Notes: generated by a model not told the origin, from the sequence alone. Counted from the stretch's first letter, positions 1 through 7,918 are shown. The stretch is 35,477 nt of DNA from UBA3305 sp002373555 (GCA_946612455.1 CAMOER010000026.1:1-35477), one strand, 5' to 3'. A program made the numbers and translations.

Positions 1-79
1 ATGTAAACGTCCAGCTGTTTCTGCATCCTGCGGTCATAGGGCTGGTCCTCCCATAAACCGCAAGATTCAAGATTACAAA

Positions 80-427
80 TTGACGGCAGATAATGAATTC
101 CAATCTATAGCAAGTATACTTAAAGAAGAAAACATTCATAACTGGCTGCATGCTATGGGCAAGTGCAGGCACAAAGGTAAAACCATCGAACATGCCGCAT
201 ACGATCCGACAGATCCCTTATCAAAACTTTATGTCGATATTCTGAATAATAAATCAATCGAAAAGGGGCTGATATTCAAAGGATGGGCTCTTGATGAAAA
301 CGGTGAGGTATCCGGGCGGAAGCTAGCTGTTAGACTTGGTACACATGGTACTCTGTCCATAGATAAAAACAGTACAGACGCCGACGGCCGCAACACAGGA
401 GAAATAAATGTGCAGGAGGAAACTTAA
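80..427 (+). CDS. hypothetical protein of the mobile element, possibly 5'-partial
   Basis: I do not recognise this protein. From a TTG at 80 it would be 115 residues, hydrophilic and acidic toward the C-terminus, with no signal peptide or membrane segment. The reading frame stays open back to the first bases of the window and no Shine-Dalgarno precedes the TTG, so the true start may lie upstream or at another codon. The stop at 425-427 is two bases before a 19-codon ORF, which is followed by the integrase, so all three could be read from one message. The region is more AT-rich than the chromosome to the right, as expected for cargo of an integrated element. It could be an accessory or excision-related protein, but it has no recognisable helix-turn-helix or excisionase motif. 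Confidence 0.5.
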   Translation: MTADNEFQSIASILKEENIHNWLHAMGKCRHKGKTIEHAAYDPTDPLSKLYVDILNNKSIEKGLIFKGWALDENGEVSGRKLAVRLGTHGTLSIDKNSTDADGRNTGEINVQEET

Positions 428-429
428 AG

Positions 430-489
430 ATGAAGAATCGAATCCAAATTAAACAGCACTTTTCAATTATAGCAGGAGGTGCCCATTAA
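430..489 (+). CDS. 19-codon leader ORF overlapping the integrase ribosome binding site
   Basis: ATG at 430 is preceded by a strong Shine-Dalgarno (AGGAGGA, 414-420; about 9 nt spacing). The ORF encodes 19 residues and stops with TAA at 487-489, one base before the integrase ATG at 491. The integrase ribosome binding site (AGGAGGT, 474-480) lies inside it. This arrangement is typical of translational coupling or a leader peptide. The peptide has no recognisable function, and the ORF could be a by-product of two ribosome binding sites lying close together. Confidence 0.4.
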   Translation: MKNRIQIKQHFSIIAGGAH

Positions 490-490
490 C

Positions 491-1882
491 ATGGCACTGT
501 CCGCCCAGACTGGTACTCTGGTTCCGGACGTAAAAATTATACCATTTCCCGAAACCCGTGATGATATCTTCCTTCCGGTAGGAATGACATCTTCAGCATT
601 TGAGTCTCTTGATGCCAGCACGCAGGAGCAGCTATTGAAAAGTTGGGTATCTGAAGGTAGAATAAGCGAAGCAAGTTCGCAGAAATATAAGTTTATGAAG
701 GATCGTGCAAAGTACTTACAGATGCACAAGAACAAAATTACACACAAGGAAGACGGCCGCTGGTCTACTCGTCTGCCTCTGATAGAAAGGGGTGAGATCA
801 AAAGAACAACTATTCCCATAGTGAAACGTACAGAGGATGATCTTATTGCTGCAATCATTGAACATTATAAGCAGGTTGACGTAAATCCGACATTACATGA
901 TCTGTATTACGAGCGCCAGCGCATAAACGTCGAGAAAAACAACCATCAGGAATCCACCTTTACACGGAACATGTCTGATTTCAATCGTTTTTTCTCCGAC
1001 TTTGGTAAACGTCGGATCCTCGATATTCAGCCCGCTGAGATCAAGAAGTTCCTCGTCGACAAGAAGCAGGAGGCTAATCTTACCAAAAGAGCGTATAATC
1101 GTATGACATCTGTCCTGAATTGCGTCTTCGGCTACGCCAAGGCTCTTGATATTATCGATTACAGTATTGGTGATATCATCAAAGATGCCGCTTATATCAA
1201 TAATGGCTTTCGTGATGATAAGAAATCAGATGAAGAGATGGTATTTAACGAGCACGAAACGGAATTGCTGGCAAATTATTTTCTGACCAACAGAACCATG
1301 TACAATCTCGGGCTTCTTCTATGCATCATAACCGGTATAAGAGGCGGTGAACTATCTTCTCTTCTACGTGACGAATGTACATCAGAATATCTGGATATAC
1401 ATCAAACAGAGACATCATACAAAGATGCAGCTACAGGCAAGAATATCTGCACAGTACGTGATGCCCCAAAAACACAAAAAGGGATTCGTTCAGCCGAGAT
1501 ACCCGCTGATGCTTCCTGGATCGTTCCGCGTATTAAGGAGATGACTCCTGCCGACAGTAAATGGCTTTTCATGACCAGAACACACAAAAACGGTTCCTTG
1601 GTAAGAGTAAGGACAGAATACTTCCGGAAAGCGCTTTACAAAGCATGTCGGGCAGTTGGCATACCAGAGCGCGGCCTGCACTGTTTGCGCCGCACATTCG
1701 GCTCTATCGTTGCCGAAGCCGGTACTGTCAGCGCAAAAACACTCTCAGATCAGATGGGACATACAAGCATTTCAACAACATATCGCTATTATGTAAAAAA
1801 GCATAAATCCAACGAGCATATGCGCGAAGAGCTGAGCAAAGTTGAGGGGCTGAAGAATCTGACAAAGCTTGCTGAAGTGTAA
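491..1882 (+). CDS. int: tyrosine recombinase / site-specific integrase
   Basis: This is a 463-residue phage/ICE-type tyrosine recombinase that would integrate and excise the element by strand exchange at att sites. It has an N-terminal arm-binding region, a SAM-like core-binding domain (about residues 115-210) and a C-terminal catalytic domain. Catalytic residues are visible: Arg284 in TGIRGGEL, His397 and Arg400 in HCLRRTF, His424 in GHTSIS, and the nucleophile Tyr433 nine residues after His424. I chose ATG 491 because AGGAGGT (474-480) sits at proper distance; a GTG at 479 overlaps that site. The gene reads toward the 3' end of the adjacent tRNA-Ala gene, the classic position of an integrase at an attachment site, so the element should extend leftwards out of the window. 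The catalytic set is complete and there is no frameshift. Confidence 0.95.
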   Translation: MALSAQTGTLVPDVKIIPFPETRDDIFLPVGMTSSAFESLDASTQEQLLKSWVSEGRISEASSQKYKFMKDRAKYLQMHKNKITHKEDGRWSTRLPLIERGEIKRTTIPIVKRTEDDLIAAIIEHYKQVDVNPTLHDLYYERQRINVEKNNHQESTFTRNMSDFNRFFSDFGKRRILDIQPAEIKKFLVDKKQEANLTKRAYNRMTSVLNCVFGYAKALDIIDYSIGDIIKDAAYINNGFRDDKKSDEEMVFNEHETELLANYFLTNRTMYNLGLLLCIITGIRGGELSSLLRDECTSEYLDIHQTETSYKDAATGKNICTVRDAPKTQKGIRSAEIPADASWIVPRIKEMTPADSKWLFMTRTHKNGSLVRVRTEYFRKALYKACRAVGIPERGLHCLRRTFGSIVAEAGTVSAKTLSDQMGHTSISTTYRYYVKKHKSNEHMREELSKVEGLKNLTKLAEV

Positions 1883-1906
1883 CAAACTGTAACGAAGTGT
1901 AACAAA
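1877..1906. repeat. three tandem 10-bp repeats, candidate integrase arm sites
   Basis: Three exact-length units follow one another without spacing: GTGTAACAAA (1877-1886), CTGTAACGAA (1887-1896) and GTGTAACAAA (1897-1906). The first overlaps the integrase stop codon. They lie between the integrase gene and the tRNA. Integrases of this class often bind short direct repeats near the element end (arm sites), so this is a reasonable inference, not a demonstrated function. Confidence 0.6.
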
Positions 1907-1923
1907 AGCTTTTTTGAAACGAA

Positions 1924-1949
1924 GAAACCCACGGTTTTCCGTGGGTTTC
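1924..1949 (-). terminator. hairpin directly downstream of tRNA-Ala
   Basis: GAAACCCACGG (1924-1934) and CCGTGGGTTTC (1939-1949) form a perfect 11-bp stem with a TTTT loop. On the minus strand it starts a few bases after the tRNA 3' end and is followed by a T-rich stretch (TTCTTCGTTTC). It probably terminates tRNA transcription and could also stop integrase readthrough from the other side. Confidence 0.7.
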
Positions 1950-1953
1950 GGAG

Positions 1954-2026
1954 TGGAGCATAGGGGGATCGAACCCCTGACCTCAAGATTGCGAACCTTG
2001 CGCTCTCCCAGCTGAGCTAATGCCCC
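1954..2026 (-). tRNA. tRNA-Ala (anticodon CGC)
   Basis: This is a 73-nt cloverleaf read on the minus strand. The 7-bp acceptor stem has the G3:U70 pair that identifies alanine tRNA. The D-arm is GCTC/GAGC, the anticodon loop TTCGCAA gives CGC (reads GCG), and the T-loop is TTCGATC. The discriminator is A73; CCA is not encoded. The 3' end faces the integrase gene, so this tRNA is the likely attachment site, with its 3' part kept intact by the element. Confidence 0.95.
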
Positions 2027-2038
2027 AAAGCGGTCACT

Positions 2039-2067
2039 ATTATACCGCCTGTCGTCTGAAAAATCAA
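2039..2067 (-). promoter_or_regulatory. promoter of tRNA-Ala
   Basis: On the minus strand TTGATT (2062-2067) and TATAAT (2039-2044) are separated by exactly 17 bp. The -10 box lies 12 bp upstream of the tRNA 5' end. Confidence 0.8.
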
Positions 2068-2086
2068 GTACATTTTTCAATAGATT

Positions 2087-3202
2087 TCAAACGATCTCCG
2101 GAATATAGATTCCGCGGATCGTTTTGATTTTTCTGCATTCCTCCGGCAGCATCGCCGGCATATCCGTCACGCCGAACAGCCACAGCAGCAGCTCATCGAT
2201 GCTGACCGCTCCGTCCGCCTCCTTTTCGGTCGCATACACCACCGATCCCTCCGGCGAAGCGATCCAGCAGAAGCTGCCGTTATTGTCCGGCATGATATCA
2301 TCCTTCACCCAGATCCGCAGCGTCACTCTTTCCGTCGCCGTAAAGTAAGACAGGAAGCGCGGCAGATTAACGATCCTGGCCATGATGATCGGTTTCTTCT
2401 CACCCAGCCATCCGGTAGTGACCATCTTTGCTGCATCCGCTCCGTCAAAATACCGGCGAAGCGCAGGGAACAGGATATCCTGCCGGTTCTCCCATTCCTC
2501 GGCCAGTACCATTTCACGGATATTGATCCCGTCTTCCAGCCACCACAGAAATACGCCGATCATTTTTTCCCGCAGGAAAATCCCGCAGGCCGCACCGCCT
2601 TCGGACTCGCACTCCTTCATCATCCGGGCAATATATTCCTCATCTCTTTTTGCGAACAGAGAGAATTTCGGCCGGAGATGCCGGTTGATCCATGCAGCTG
2701 CTTCCGCAAATTCGGATGGATTCAGAGCTCGTACAGACATCGTGGAAATGAGCATGTCGTCCGGGCACGAACCCGCGATACTGCCCTCCCACTCGGATTT
2801 TTCATAGACATACCGGAAGCCGAGCGGCGTATAGATCGCCGGATCCGCCGGCATCAGGAAAACAAAGGGCACCTTCTCCGTGTACAGCCTGTACAGCCCG
2901 TCGGAAATAAGCCCGGTCATATATTTTCTGTGCCGGAAACGCTCTTTTGTCGCTACGCCGACCAGATAATAGGACTTCACATCATGTCCTGCCAGATACA
3001 TCGTGTAGGGATTCCACTGCACCATGCTCGCAAGCGTCCCCTCTTCGTATCTGGTCTGGATACGGTTTTTCTGCGCGACATTGTCCGTATAGTAATTCAC
3101 GAAAGATGCCGAGTCTTCCGAAAAGACCTCCTCCCACAGCGCACGGGCATCCCGGATCATTTTCCGGCTGTTCTGCTCCGGGAGGGGATATCGCTCATTC
3201 AT
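2087..3202 (-). CDS. GNAT family N-acetyltransferase (Eis-like)
   Basis: A 371-residue cytosolic protein of the long GNAT type. The N-terminal half has the acetyl-CoA-binding GNAT fold: a VGVATKERFRHRKYMT segment near residues 82-97 matches the R/Q-x-x-G/A pyrophosphate loop region, and FVFLMPADPAIYTPLGFRYVYE is the usual end of such a domain. The C-terminal half resembles the sterol-carrier-like tail of Eis-type acetyltransferases. The acceptor is unknown; family members acetylate small amines or protein lysines. Its ATG overlaps the stop of the upstream DUF2156 gene by four bases (ATGA), indicating translational coupling. It is the last protein gene before the tRNA. I see no clear terminator in the 60 bases downstream. 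Confidence 0.85.
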   Translation of the reverse strand: MNERYPLPEQNSRKMIRDARALWEEVFSEDSASFVNYYTDNVAQKNRIQTRYEEGTLASMVQWNPYTMYLAGHDVKSYYLVGVATKERFRHRKYMTGLISDGLYRLYTEKVPFVFLMPADPAIYTPLGFRYVYEKSEWEGSIAGSCPDDMLISTMSVRALNPSEFAEAAAWINRHLRPKFSLFAKRDEEYIARMMKECESEGGAACGIFLREKMIGVFLWWLEDGINIREMVLAEEWENRQDILFPALRRYFDGADAAKMVTTGWLGEKKPIIMARIVNLPRFLSYFTATERVTLRIWVKDDIMPDNNGSFCWIASPEGSVVYATEKEADGAVSIDELLLWLFGVTDMPAMLPEECRKIKTIRGIYIPEIV

Positions 3203-4131
3203 AATGTTTCCTTCTCCTGCTCTGCTGTATGCGTAATATCGTACTTCCTCGCCATGGCGACCGGCTGCCAGGAAAGCTTGGCGGTTCGCAGCGCCGGCAG
3301 GCCGACATCATCTTCCCGGTTCACCAGGACTGCGTCCGGAAATTCATGGAGCTGGAACTGCTGGTTGATCAACACATACAGCCCGCGGATATCACTGTTT
3401 GCCTTCTCCACATGCACGATCGACATGCGGTCGTGCGCATTATAGCTTCCGATCGTAAAGGCCTCCAGCCTTCCGTCGATATAGATGCCTGCCATCTTCG
3501 CATCAAAGACATCCATGTTGAAGAGATAATGGTGCAGGCCGGACATTTCCGCCTCCATATGTTCTTCCACATTTTCCTTGTCTTCTTCCCACCTGGTCAG
3601 GAAATTCCAGATCTCGCATCTGGACCACCGGTGCATGCGCCGGTATTCCCAACGGCCTTCATATTCCTTCAGGAAAGCATTCAGATGGTTTTTCTTCTTA
3701 TGATATTTTTTCCCTGACAGCGTACGCAGCTTTTCGGCATCATACAGATAATCCGCCAGATCCGGTGTTTCCGTGACTGTATACCGGTCAGCAGGAAGCT
3801 GAAGGATCTTCAGCGCATCCTCATCGGCCCAGCACATACGGAATTTCTTTCCGGCAGCCGCATATTCTCTTTCCAGCTCGGCAAATGCTTCCGGCAGCGT
3901 CTCTTCATCACAGATCGGAACGGTCGTGAAAAACCCCTCTTCATCCCGCATCCGCAGAAGCAGTGCCCTGTCCTCCCAGATCCGGTATTCCAGGCTGAAA
4001 TAATCCTGCCACAGATAGCTGTCGAAAATAACGCTGTCACAGGTCAGATTTCTTCTTCTGCCAAAAAAACCGGACAGACAGGCAACCTCTTTTGCCAATA
4101 ACCTCTTGTACACGATGCAGATCCCCCACAC
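3199..4131 (-). CDS. DUF2156 domain protein (GNAT-like fold)
   Basis: About 310 residues matching DUF2156, the family related to the C-terminal catalytic domain of MprF lysyl-phosphatidylglycerol synthase, with a doubled GNAT-like fold. Visible marks are the DSYLWQDYFSLEYRI segment near the start, the KKYHKKKNHLNAF basic stretch, and the central substrate region ending IYIDGRLEAFTIGSY. No membrane segments are present, so this is a stand-alone soluble version. The substrate is unknown; an aminoacyl or acyl transfer is the family expectation. The GTG at 4131 lacks a good ribosome binding site and the frame opens only 24 bases further upstream, so the start is uncertain. It is coupled to the GNAT gene downstream by a 4-base overlap. 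Confidence 0.8.
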   Translation of the reverse strand: MWGICIVYKRLLAKEVACLSGFFGRRRNLTCDSVIFDSYLWQDYFSLEYRIWEDRALLLRMRDEEGFFTTVPICDEETLPEAFAELEREYAAAGKKFRMCWADEDALKILQLPADRYTVTETPDLADYLYDAEKLRTLSGKKYHKKKNHLNAFLKEYEGRWEYRRMHRWSRCEIWNFLTRWEEDKENVEEHMEAEMSGLHHYLFNMDVFDAKMAGIYIDGRLEAFTIGSYNAHDRMSIVHVEKANSDIRGLYVLINQQFQLHEFPDAVLVNREDDVGLPALRTAKLSWQPVAMARKYDITHTAEQEKETL

Positions 4132-4155
4132 ATTGCAATAGTAAGGGATGATGCC

Positions 4156-4344
4156 TCAGGCATCACCCCGGATGATCTTTGAAATCCTTTTCTCCGCCTG
4201 TCTGCGTTCAAGAAGCACCATATGCCCGCAGCCGCAGCATTTCAGGCGAATATCGATCCCCGTGCGGAGCACTTCCCACTCTTTCGAGCCGCAGGGATGC
4301 TGTTTTTTCAGGACAGCGATATCTCCTACCTGAATATCCATCAC
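4156..4344 (-). CDS. DUF951 small zinc-ribbon-like protein
   Basis: A 62-residue protein matching the DUF951 family found in Firmicutes. The family pattern is present: DIQVGDIAVLKKQHPCGSKEW at the start, then a CCGCGH cysteine cluster and a basic C-terminus (LERRQAEKRISKII). A C-x-x-H/C-type arrangement suggests metal binding. Function is not established; members are often found near translation or DNA-maintenance genes. Its GTG (4344) overlaps the stop of the sirtuin gene by three bases, and an ATG follows as the second codon, so either may start the protein. Confidence 0.85.
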   Translation of the reverse strand: MMDIQVGDIAVLKKQHPCGSKEWEVLRTGIDIRLKCCGCGHMVLLERRQAEKRISKIIRGDA

Positions 4345-5063
4345 AGTGACCCCAGTACCTGTCCGATCGGCTCGGTGATCACCAGATCCGCTTCGGCATC
4401 CATAGCCGTAGGAGTCTTGTTCATGAGCACAAGATGTTCCCCGCGGAAGTAGTGAATGAAGCCTGCAGCAGGATAGACCGTCAGAGAAGTGCCGCCGATG
4501 ATGAGCATGTCCGCCTGTGCGATCGCTCTGACTGCACCACTGACCGTGGCATCATCCAGGCCTTCTTCATAGAGCACGACTTCGGGCTTCAGGATGCCGC
4601 CGCAGGTGCAGCGCGGAATGCCCTCGTGTTTCTCAATGGCTGAGAGCGGCACCATCTTCCCGCATTTCATACAGCGGTTCTTATGCACGGTCCCGTGCAG
4701 CTCGTAGACACGTTTGCTTCCGGCCATCTGGTGCAGCCCGTCGATGTTCTGGGTGACGACCGCAAGCAGCCTGCCTTCGGCCTCCCACTTTGCCAGCGTC
4801 CGATGGGCCGGGTTGGGCTTCGCGTTCTCCGCGATCATCTTGTTCCAGTAAAATCTGTAGAACTCGTCAGGATTGTTCATGAAAAAATGATGGCTCAGGA
4901 TCTCCTCGGGCGGATAGTCATACTGCTGGTTATACAGTCCGTCCACACTTCGGAAATCCGGTATTCCGCTCTCTGTAGAGACGCCCGCACCGCCGAAGAA
5001 AACGATGCGGGATGACTCCTTCACCCACTGCGCAAGCAGCTGTTTCTTCTCCTCGTTATTCAT
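4341..5063 (-). CDS. cobB: SIR2 family NAD-dependent protein deacylase
   Basis: A 240-residue sirtuin that removes acetyl or acyl groups from lysines using NAD+. Family motifs are complete: GAGVSTESGIPDFRS (NAD binding, about residues 25-39), TQNIDGLH, the catalytic His in the ELHGT motif, a four-cysteine zinc site (CMKC and CTCG), GTSLTVYPAAG, and a final nucleotide-contacting region. Length fits class U/III bacterial sirtuins. The ATG is preceded by GAGAGGTG. It overlaps DUF951 and leads into two acyltransferase-like genes, so one operon may carry both acylating and deacylating activities; that link is inference. Confidence 0.93.
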   Translation of the reverse strand: MNNEEKKQLLAQWVKESSRIVFFGGAGVSTESGIPDFRSVDGLYNQQYDYPPEEILSHHFFMNNPDEFYRFYWNKMIAENAKPNPAHRTLAKWEAEGRLLAVVTQNIDGLHQMAGSKRVYELHGTVHKNRCMKCGKMVPLSAIEKHEGIPRCTCGGILKPEVVLYEEGLDDATVSGAVRAIAQADMLIIGGTSLTVYPAAGFIHYFRGEHLVLMNKTPTAMDAEADLVITEPIGQVLGSL

Positions 5064-5109
5064 GGTTTCACCTCTCCCTTCCGATCAGAGCAGCATTTTC
5101 CTGCATATC

Positions 5110-5129
5110 AAAGACTGTGATCAGTCTTT
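5110..5129. terminator. hairpin overlapping the end of the SGNH hydrolase gene
   Basis: AAAGACTG (5110-5117) and CAGTCTTT (5122-5129) form an 8-bp stem with a 4-base loop. The SGNH stop codon (5121-5123) lies inside it. On the plus strand it has a T tail; on the minus strand only TTT follows, so it is at best a leaky terminator before cobB. Confidence 0.45.
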
Positions 5130-6479
5130 TTTCATGACTCTCTGAAGGTATGCCGCGATGGAATCTCCCAGTGCAATATAACCTGCCTGCGTGGGATGCA
5201 GACCGTCACTCAGCAGCATTTTCGCATTCGATGCTGTAAAGATCTTCGCCTCCTGAGAGTCATAGCATCGCACATTGTTTAGTTTCGCCAGCTTTTTTAC
5301 TGCCCCGCAGTAGTCCAAAAGAGTGCAGCCGACTTTGTTTCTATCCTTATATCCGCCCTTCTTTCCCCACGTCTTTTTCATCGTGAGCCTGTAGATCGGT
5401 GTGACCAGGACGATTTCCGCATCCGGATTCTGGTTCCTGATCTCCGCGATTGTCTCGTTTACGGCACCACAAAACGTAAATGCGTTCTGATCGGAAACAG
5501 CTCCCAGCTTGACATTATTTGCATAATCGTTGGTACCGCAGGCCAGCACGATCGTGGTATATCCGGCATAGCTGACACTGCCCTTCTCAGTTCTCGCTGC
5601 GATGCTCTTGGAATCGCTGATCTTCTTCCTTGCAAAATTGCATCCGGTGATGCCTGCATTCGTGTAAGAGATTCCTGTCAGCTGTTTCACTCTCTCCGGA
5701 AACGGAATCGCGACCCGTGTCGTTTTGGTCCGGAATCCGTAGGTAATACTGTCGCCGATAAAAAGGACATTCTCGCCCGTATATTTCTTTCCGGCATCGG
5801 ATACGGAAGCCGACTGTTTCGAGACCAGTGTTTCACCATTTTTCTTTACGATTGCACGGACAGCGTATTCCGCTGATTTTCTGCCCTGATCGAGCGTGAT
5901 TTTCCGCTTTTTGGCACTCACATCAGCCGCCTTCACCCATTTGGAGGAACCTGCTTTCTTTTTCTCCACTCTGTATCCGGAAGCCTCTTCCACAGCTGTC
6001 CAGGATATCGTGATACGGCCGTCCTTTTCCGTAAGATTCTTGATCACAGGCGTCTCCGGCAGGCACACGATATTGATGCCGGCGGAACCCTTCGGGCTTA
6101 AGACTTTCCGTACACCGGATTTGGTATAGGAACACACGGCATAATCATATCCGGTACCGGGTACAGCTGACTTGTCCCGGTAACAGGTCCGGTTTGCATC
6201 CGTGATCTTTTTCAGAAGCCGGTATTTTTTCTTACCGTTTATTCTCCGGTATATCTGATAGCCGGAAACATTTTTCACGGCTTTCCAGGAAACGAGAATA
6301 CATCCGTCCACAGAGACTGCTTCCTGAACGACGGGCATCTTTCCTGCCGCTCCTGTGCTGCGCACAGTGATATCGGAAGAAGCAGATGCTCCGGACACCG
6401 GCACTGCAAGGCAGAATGCAAGAAACAGCAGAAAGACTGCCGCCGCTATTCTGTTTACCTTACAGCTTTTTTCAGTCAT
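5121..6479 (-). CDS. secreted SGNH/GDSL hydrolase with fibronectin type III-like domains
   Basis: A 452-residue exported esterase-type protein. A signal peptide (residues 1 to about 31, with a long hydrophobic core ending VSGASA) is followed by two fibronectin III-like domains (about 47-140 and 142-230) and an SGNH hydrolase domain (236-450). Catalytic blocks are visible: GDSIT with Ser244, the NAG of block II, GTND (315-318) and DGLH with Asp425 and His428. It probably removes acyl groups from surface polysaccharide or peptidoglycan; the substrate is not readable. Its ATG lies inside the last codons of the SCIFF maturase (8-base overlap), so it is translationally coupled to that gene. This is an odd partner for a peptide-modifying enzyme. 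Confidence 0.9.
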   Translation of the reverse strand: MTEKSCKVNRIAAAVFLLFLAFCLAVPVSGASASSDITVRSTGAAGKMPVVQEAVSVDGCILVSWKAVKNVSGYQIYRRINGKKKYRLLKKITDANRTCYRDKSAVPGTGYDYAVCSYTKSGVRKVLSPKGSAGINIVCLPETPVIKNLTEKDGRITISWTAVEEASGYRVEKKKAGSSKWVKAADVSAKKRKITLDQGRKSAEYAVRAIVKKNGETLVSKQSASVSDAGKKYTGENVLFIGDSITYGFRTKTTRVAIPFPERVKQLTGISYTNAGITGCNFARKKISDSKSIAARTEKGSVSYAGYTTIVLACGTNDYANNVKLGAVSDQNAFTFCGAVNETIAEIRNQNPDAEIVLVTPIYRLTMKKTWGKKGGYKDRNKVGCTLLDYCGAVKKLAKLNNVRCYDSQEAKIFTASNAKMLLSDGLHPTQAGYIALGDSIAAYLQRVMKKD

Positions 6480-7857
6480 CCTCTGCCTCCGCAGCTTTGA
6501 TCATGATCGCACATTCCACTCTTTTTCGTTCCAGTTCGCAGCCGATCTCATAAGAACCGTTGATATCATGGCTGAAGTTCCATGCATTGGCCGCGCAGCC
6601 GCCGCTGCAGTAAAATCTGGCAAAGCAGTCTTTGCAGGCGGGTTTCGCATAGACATTGCAAAGCTTGAACTCATCACGGATCTCCGGCTTTGTAATCCCC
6701 TCAAACACAGTGCCGAGGCAGAATTCCTCCTGTCCGACGAACTGATGACAGGGATACAGATCTCCCCACGGCGTCACGGCCAGATACTCCGTGCCCGAGC
6801 CGCAGCCGGAAAGGCGCTTATAAACACAGGGGCCGCCGGACAGATCAATCATGAAATGGAAGAAGTTGAAGCCGGATCCGGCTTTCTTCCGCTTTATCAT
6901 CTCCTTCGCCAGCTTATCATACTGCTCACAGATCACAGGAATATCTTCCTCCGTGAGCGCATACGGTTCTGTGGGCGGTGCCACGACCGGCTCCACCGAG
7001 ATCTGCTTGAATCCCAGATCCGCCATATGCAGGACATCCTCGGAAAAATCCGTATTATAGTGCGTAAATGTTCCTCTCACATAGTAACGGTCCTGGTTCC
7101 TGGAATCTGCAAATTTCCGGAATTTCGGAACGATCCTGTCGTAGCTTCCCTGGCCGCCGCGGAAAGGACGCATCATATCATTGATCTCTTTCCGTCCGTC
7201 CAGAGACAGGACAACATTTCCCATCTCCTTATTGCAGAACTCCATGATCTCATCATTTAACAGGACGCCGTTCGTTGTCAGTGTGAAACGGAATCTTTTG
7301 TTTGCTTCCTTCTCGATGGATCGGCCGTACTCGACCAGCTTTTTGACCACGTCAAAATTGAGCGTCGGTTCCCCGCCGAAGAAATCCACCTCCAGATTGG
7401 TCCGGCTCCCGGAATTCGCCACCAGGAAATCCAGCGCGGCCTTGCCGACTTCAAAGCTCATCAGCGCGCGTCTGCCGTGGTATTCACCCTCTTCGGCAAA
7501 GCAGTAACGGCACGCCAGATTGCAGTCATGCGCGATATGCAGACAGAGCGCCTTGACAACGGTCTTTCTGGCCTTGAAATCCATCACCAGTTCCTGATAG
7601 GCATCGTCGGTGAACAGCTTCCCGTCCTCCTTCAGGGCTTCGATATCTTCATAAGCCTCCCTGACATCCGTCTCCGTGATGCTCTCGTCACCGGCATATT
7701 TCCGCAGCATTTCCGCGATCAGCGCTTCTTTTTCCGTCTCCGTAAATGCCGCGATCATGTCATAGACGAGATCATCCACCACATGGATGCTGCCACTTGC
7801 GATATCAAGCACAATATTGTAACCGTTGTTCTTAAACAAATGTACGCGTTTATCCAT
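6472..7857 (-). CDS. scfB: SCIFF peptide radical SAM maturase (thioether-forming)
   Basis: This 461-residue radical SAM enzyme belongs to the SCIFF (six cysteines in forty-five) maturase family, whose studied members (such as CteB) join a Cys sulfur of the precursor to a neighbouring residue as a thioether. The N-terminal part (about 1-95) resembles a peptide-recognition domain. CNLACRYC gives the CxxxCxxC [4Fe-4S]/SAM motif (Cys112, Cys116, Cys119). The C-terminal SPASM region carries many cysteines (PCHQF, CKDC, CSGGC) for auxiliary clusters. I chose the ATG at 7857, preceded by TTTGGAGG; a TTG 30 bases upstream lies beside a hairpin and lacks a site. The precursor gene is just upstream. 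Confidence 0.95.
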   Translation of the reverse strand: MDKRVHLFKNNGYNIVLDIASGSIHVVDDLVYDMIAAFTETEKEALIAEMLRKYAGDESITETDVREAYEDIEALKEDGKLFTDDAYQELVMDFKARKTVVKALCLHIAHDCNLACRYCFAEEGEYHGRRALMSFEVGKAALDFLVANSGSRTNLEVDFFGGEPTLNFDVVKKLVEYGRSIEKEANKRFRFTLTTNGVLLNDEIMEFCNKEMGNVVLSLDGRKEINDMMRPFRGGQGSYDRIVPKFRKFADSRNQDRYYVRGTFTHYNTDFSEDVLHMADLGFKQISVEPVVAPPTEPYALTEEDIPVICEQYDKLAKEMIKRKKAGSGFNFFHFMIDLSGGPCVYKRLSGCGSGTEYLAVTPWGDLYPCHQFVGQEEFCLGTVFEGITKPEIRDEFKLCNVYAKPACKDCFARFYCSGGCAANAWNFSHDINGSYEIGCELERKRVECAIMIKAAEAEDD

Positions 7858-7889
7858 AAAGCCTCCAAAAGTTCCGCATATAGGCAAAA

Positions 7890-7918
7890 CCGCTGCTCCA
7901 CTGAAAGTGGTGCAGCGG
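7890..7918 (-). terminator. hairpin between SCIFF precursor and maturase genes
   Basis: CCGCTGCTCCACT (7890-7902) pairs with AGTGGTGCAGCGG (7906-7918) with one mismatch and a 3-base loop. On the minus strand it is followed by TTTTGCC. It looks like a partial terminator that would let the short precursor be made in excess of its enzyme. Confidence 0.65.
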
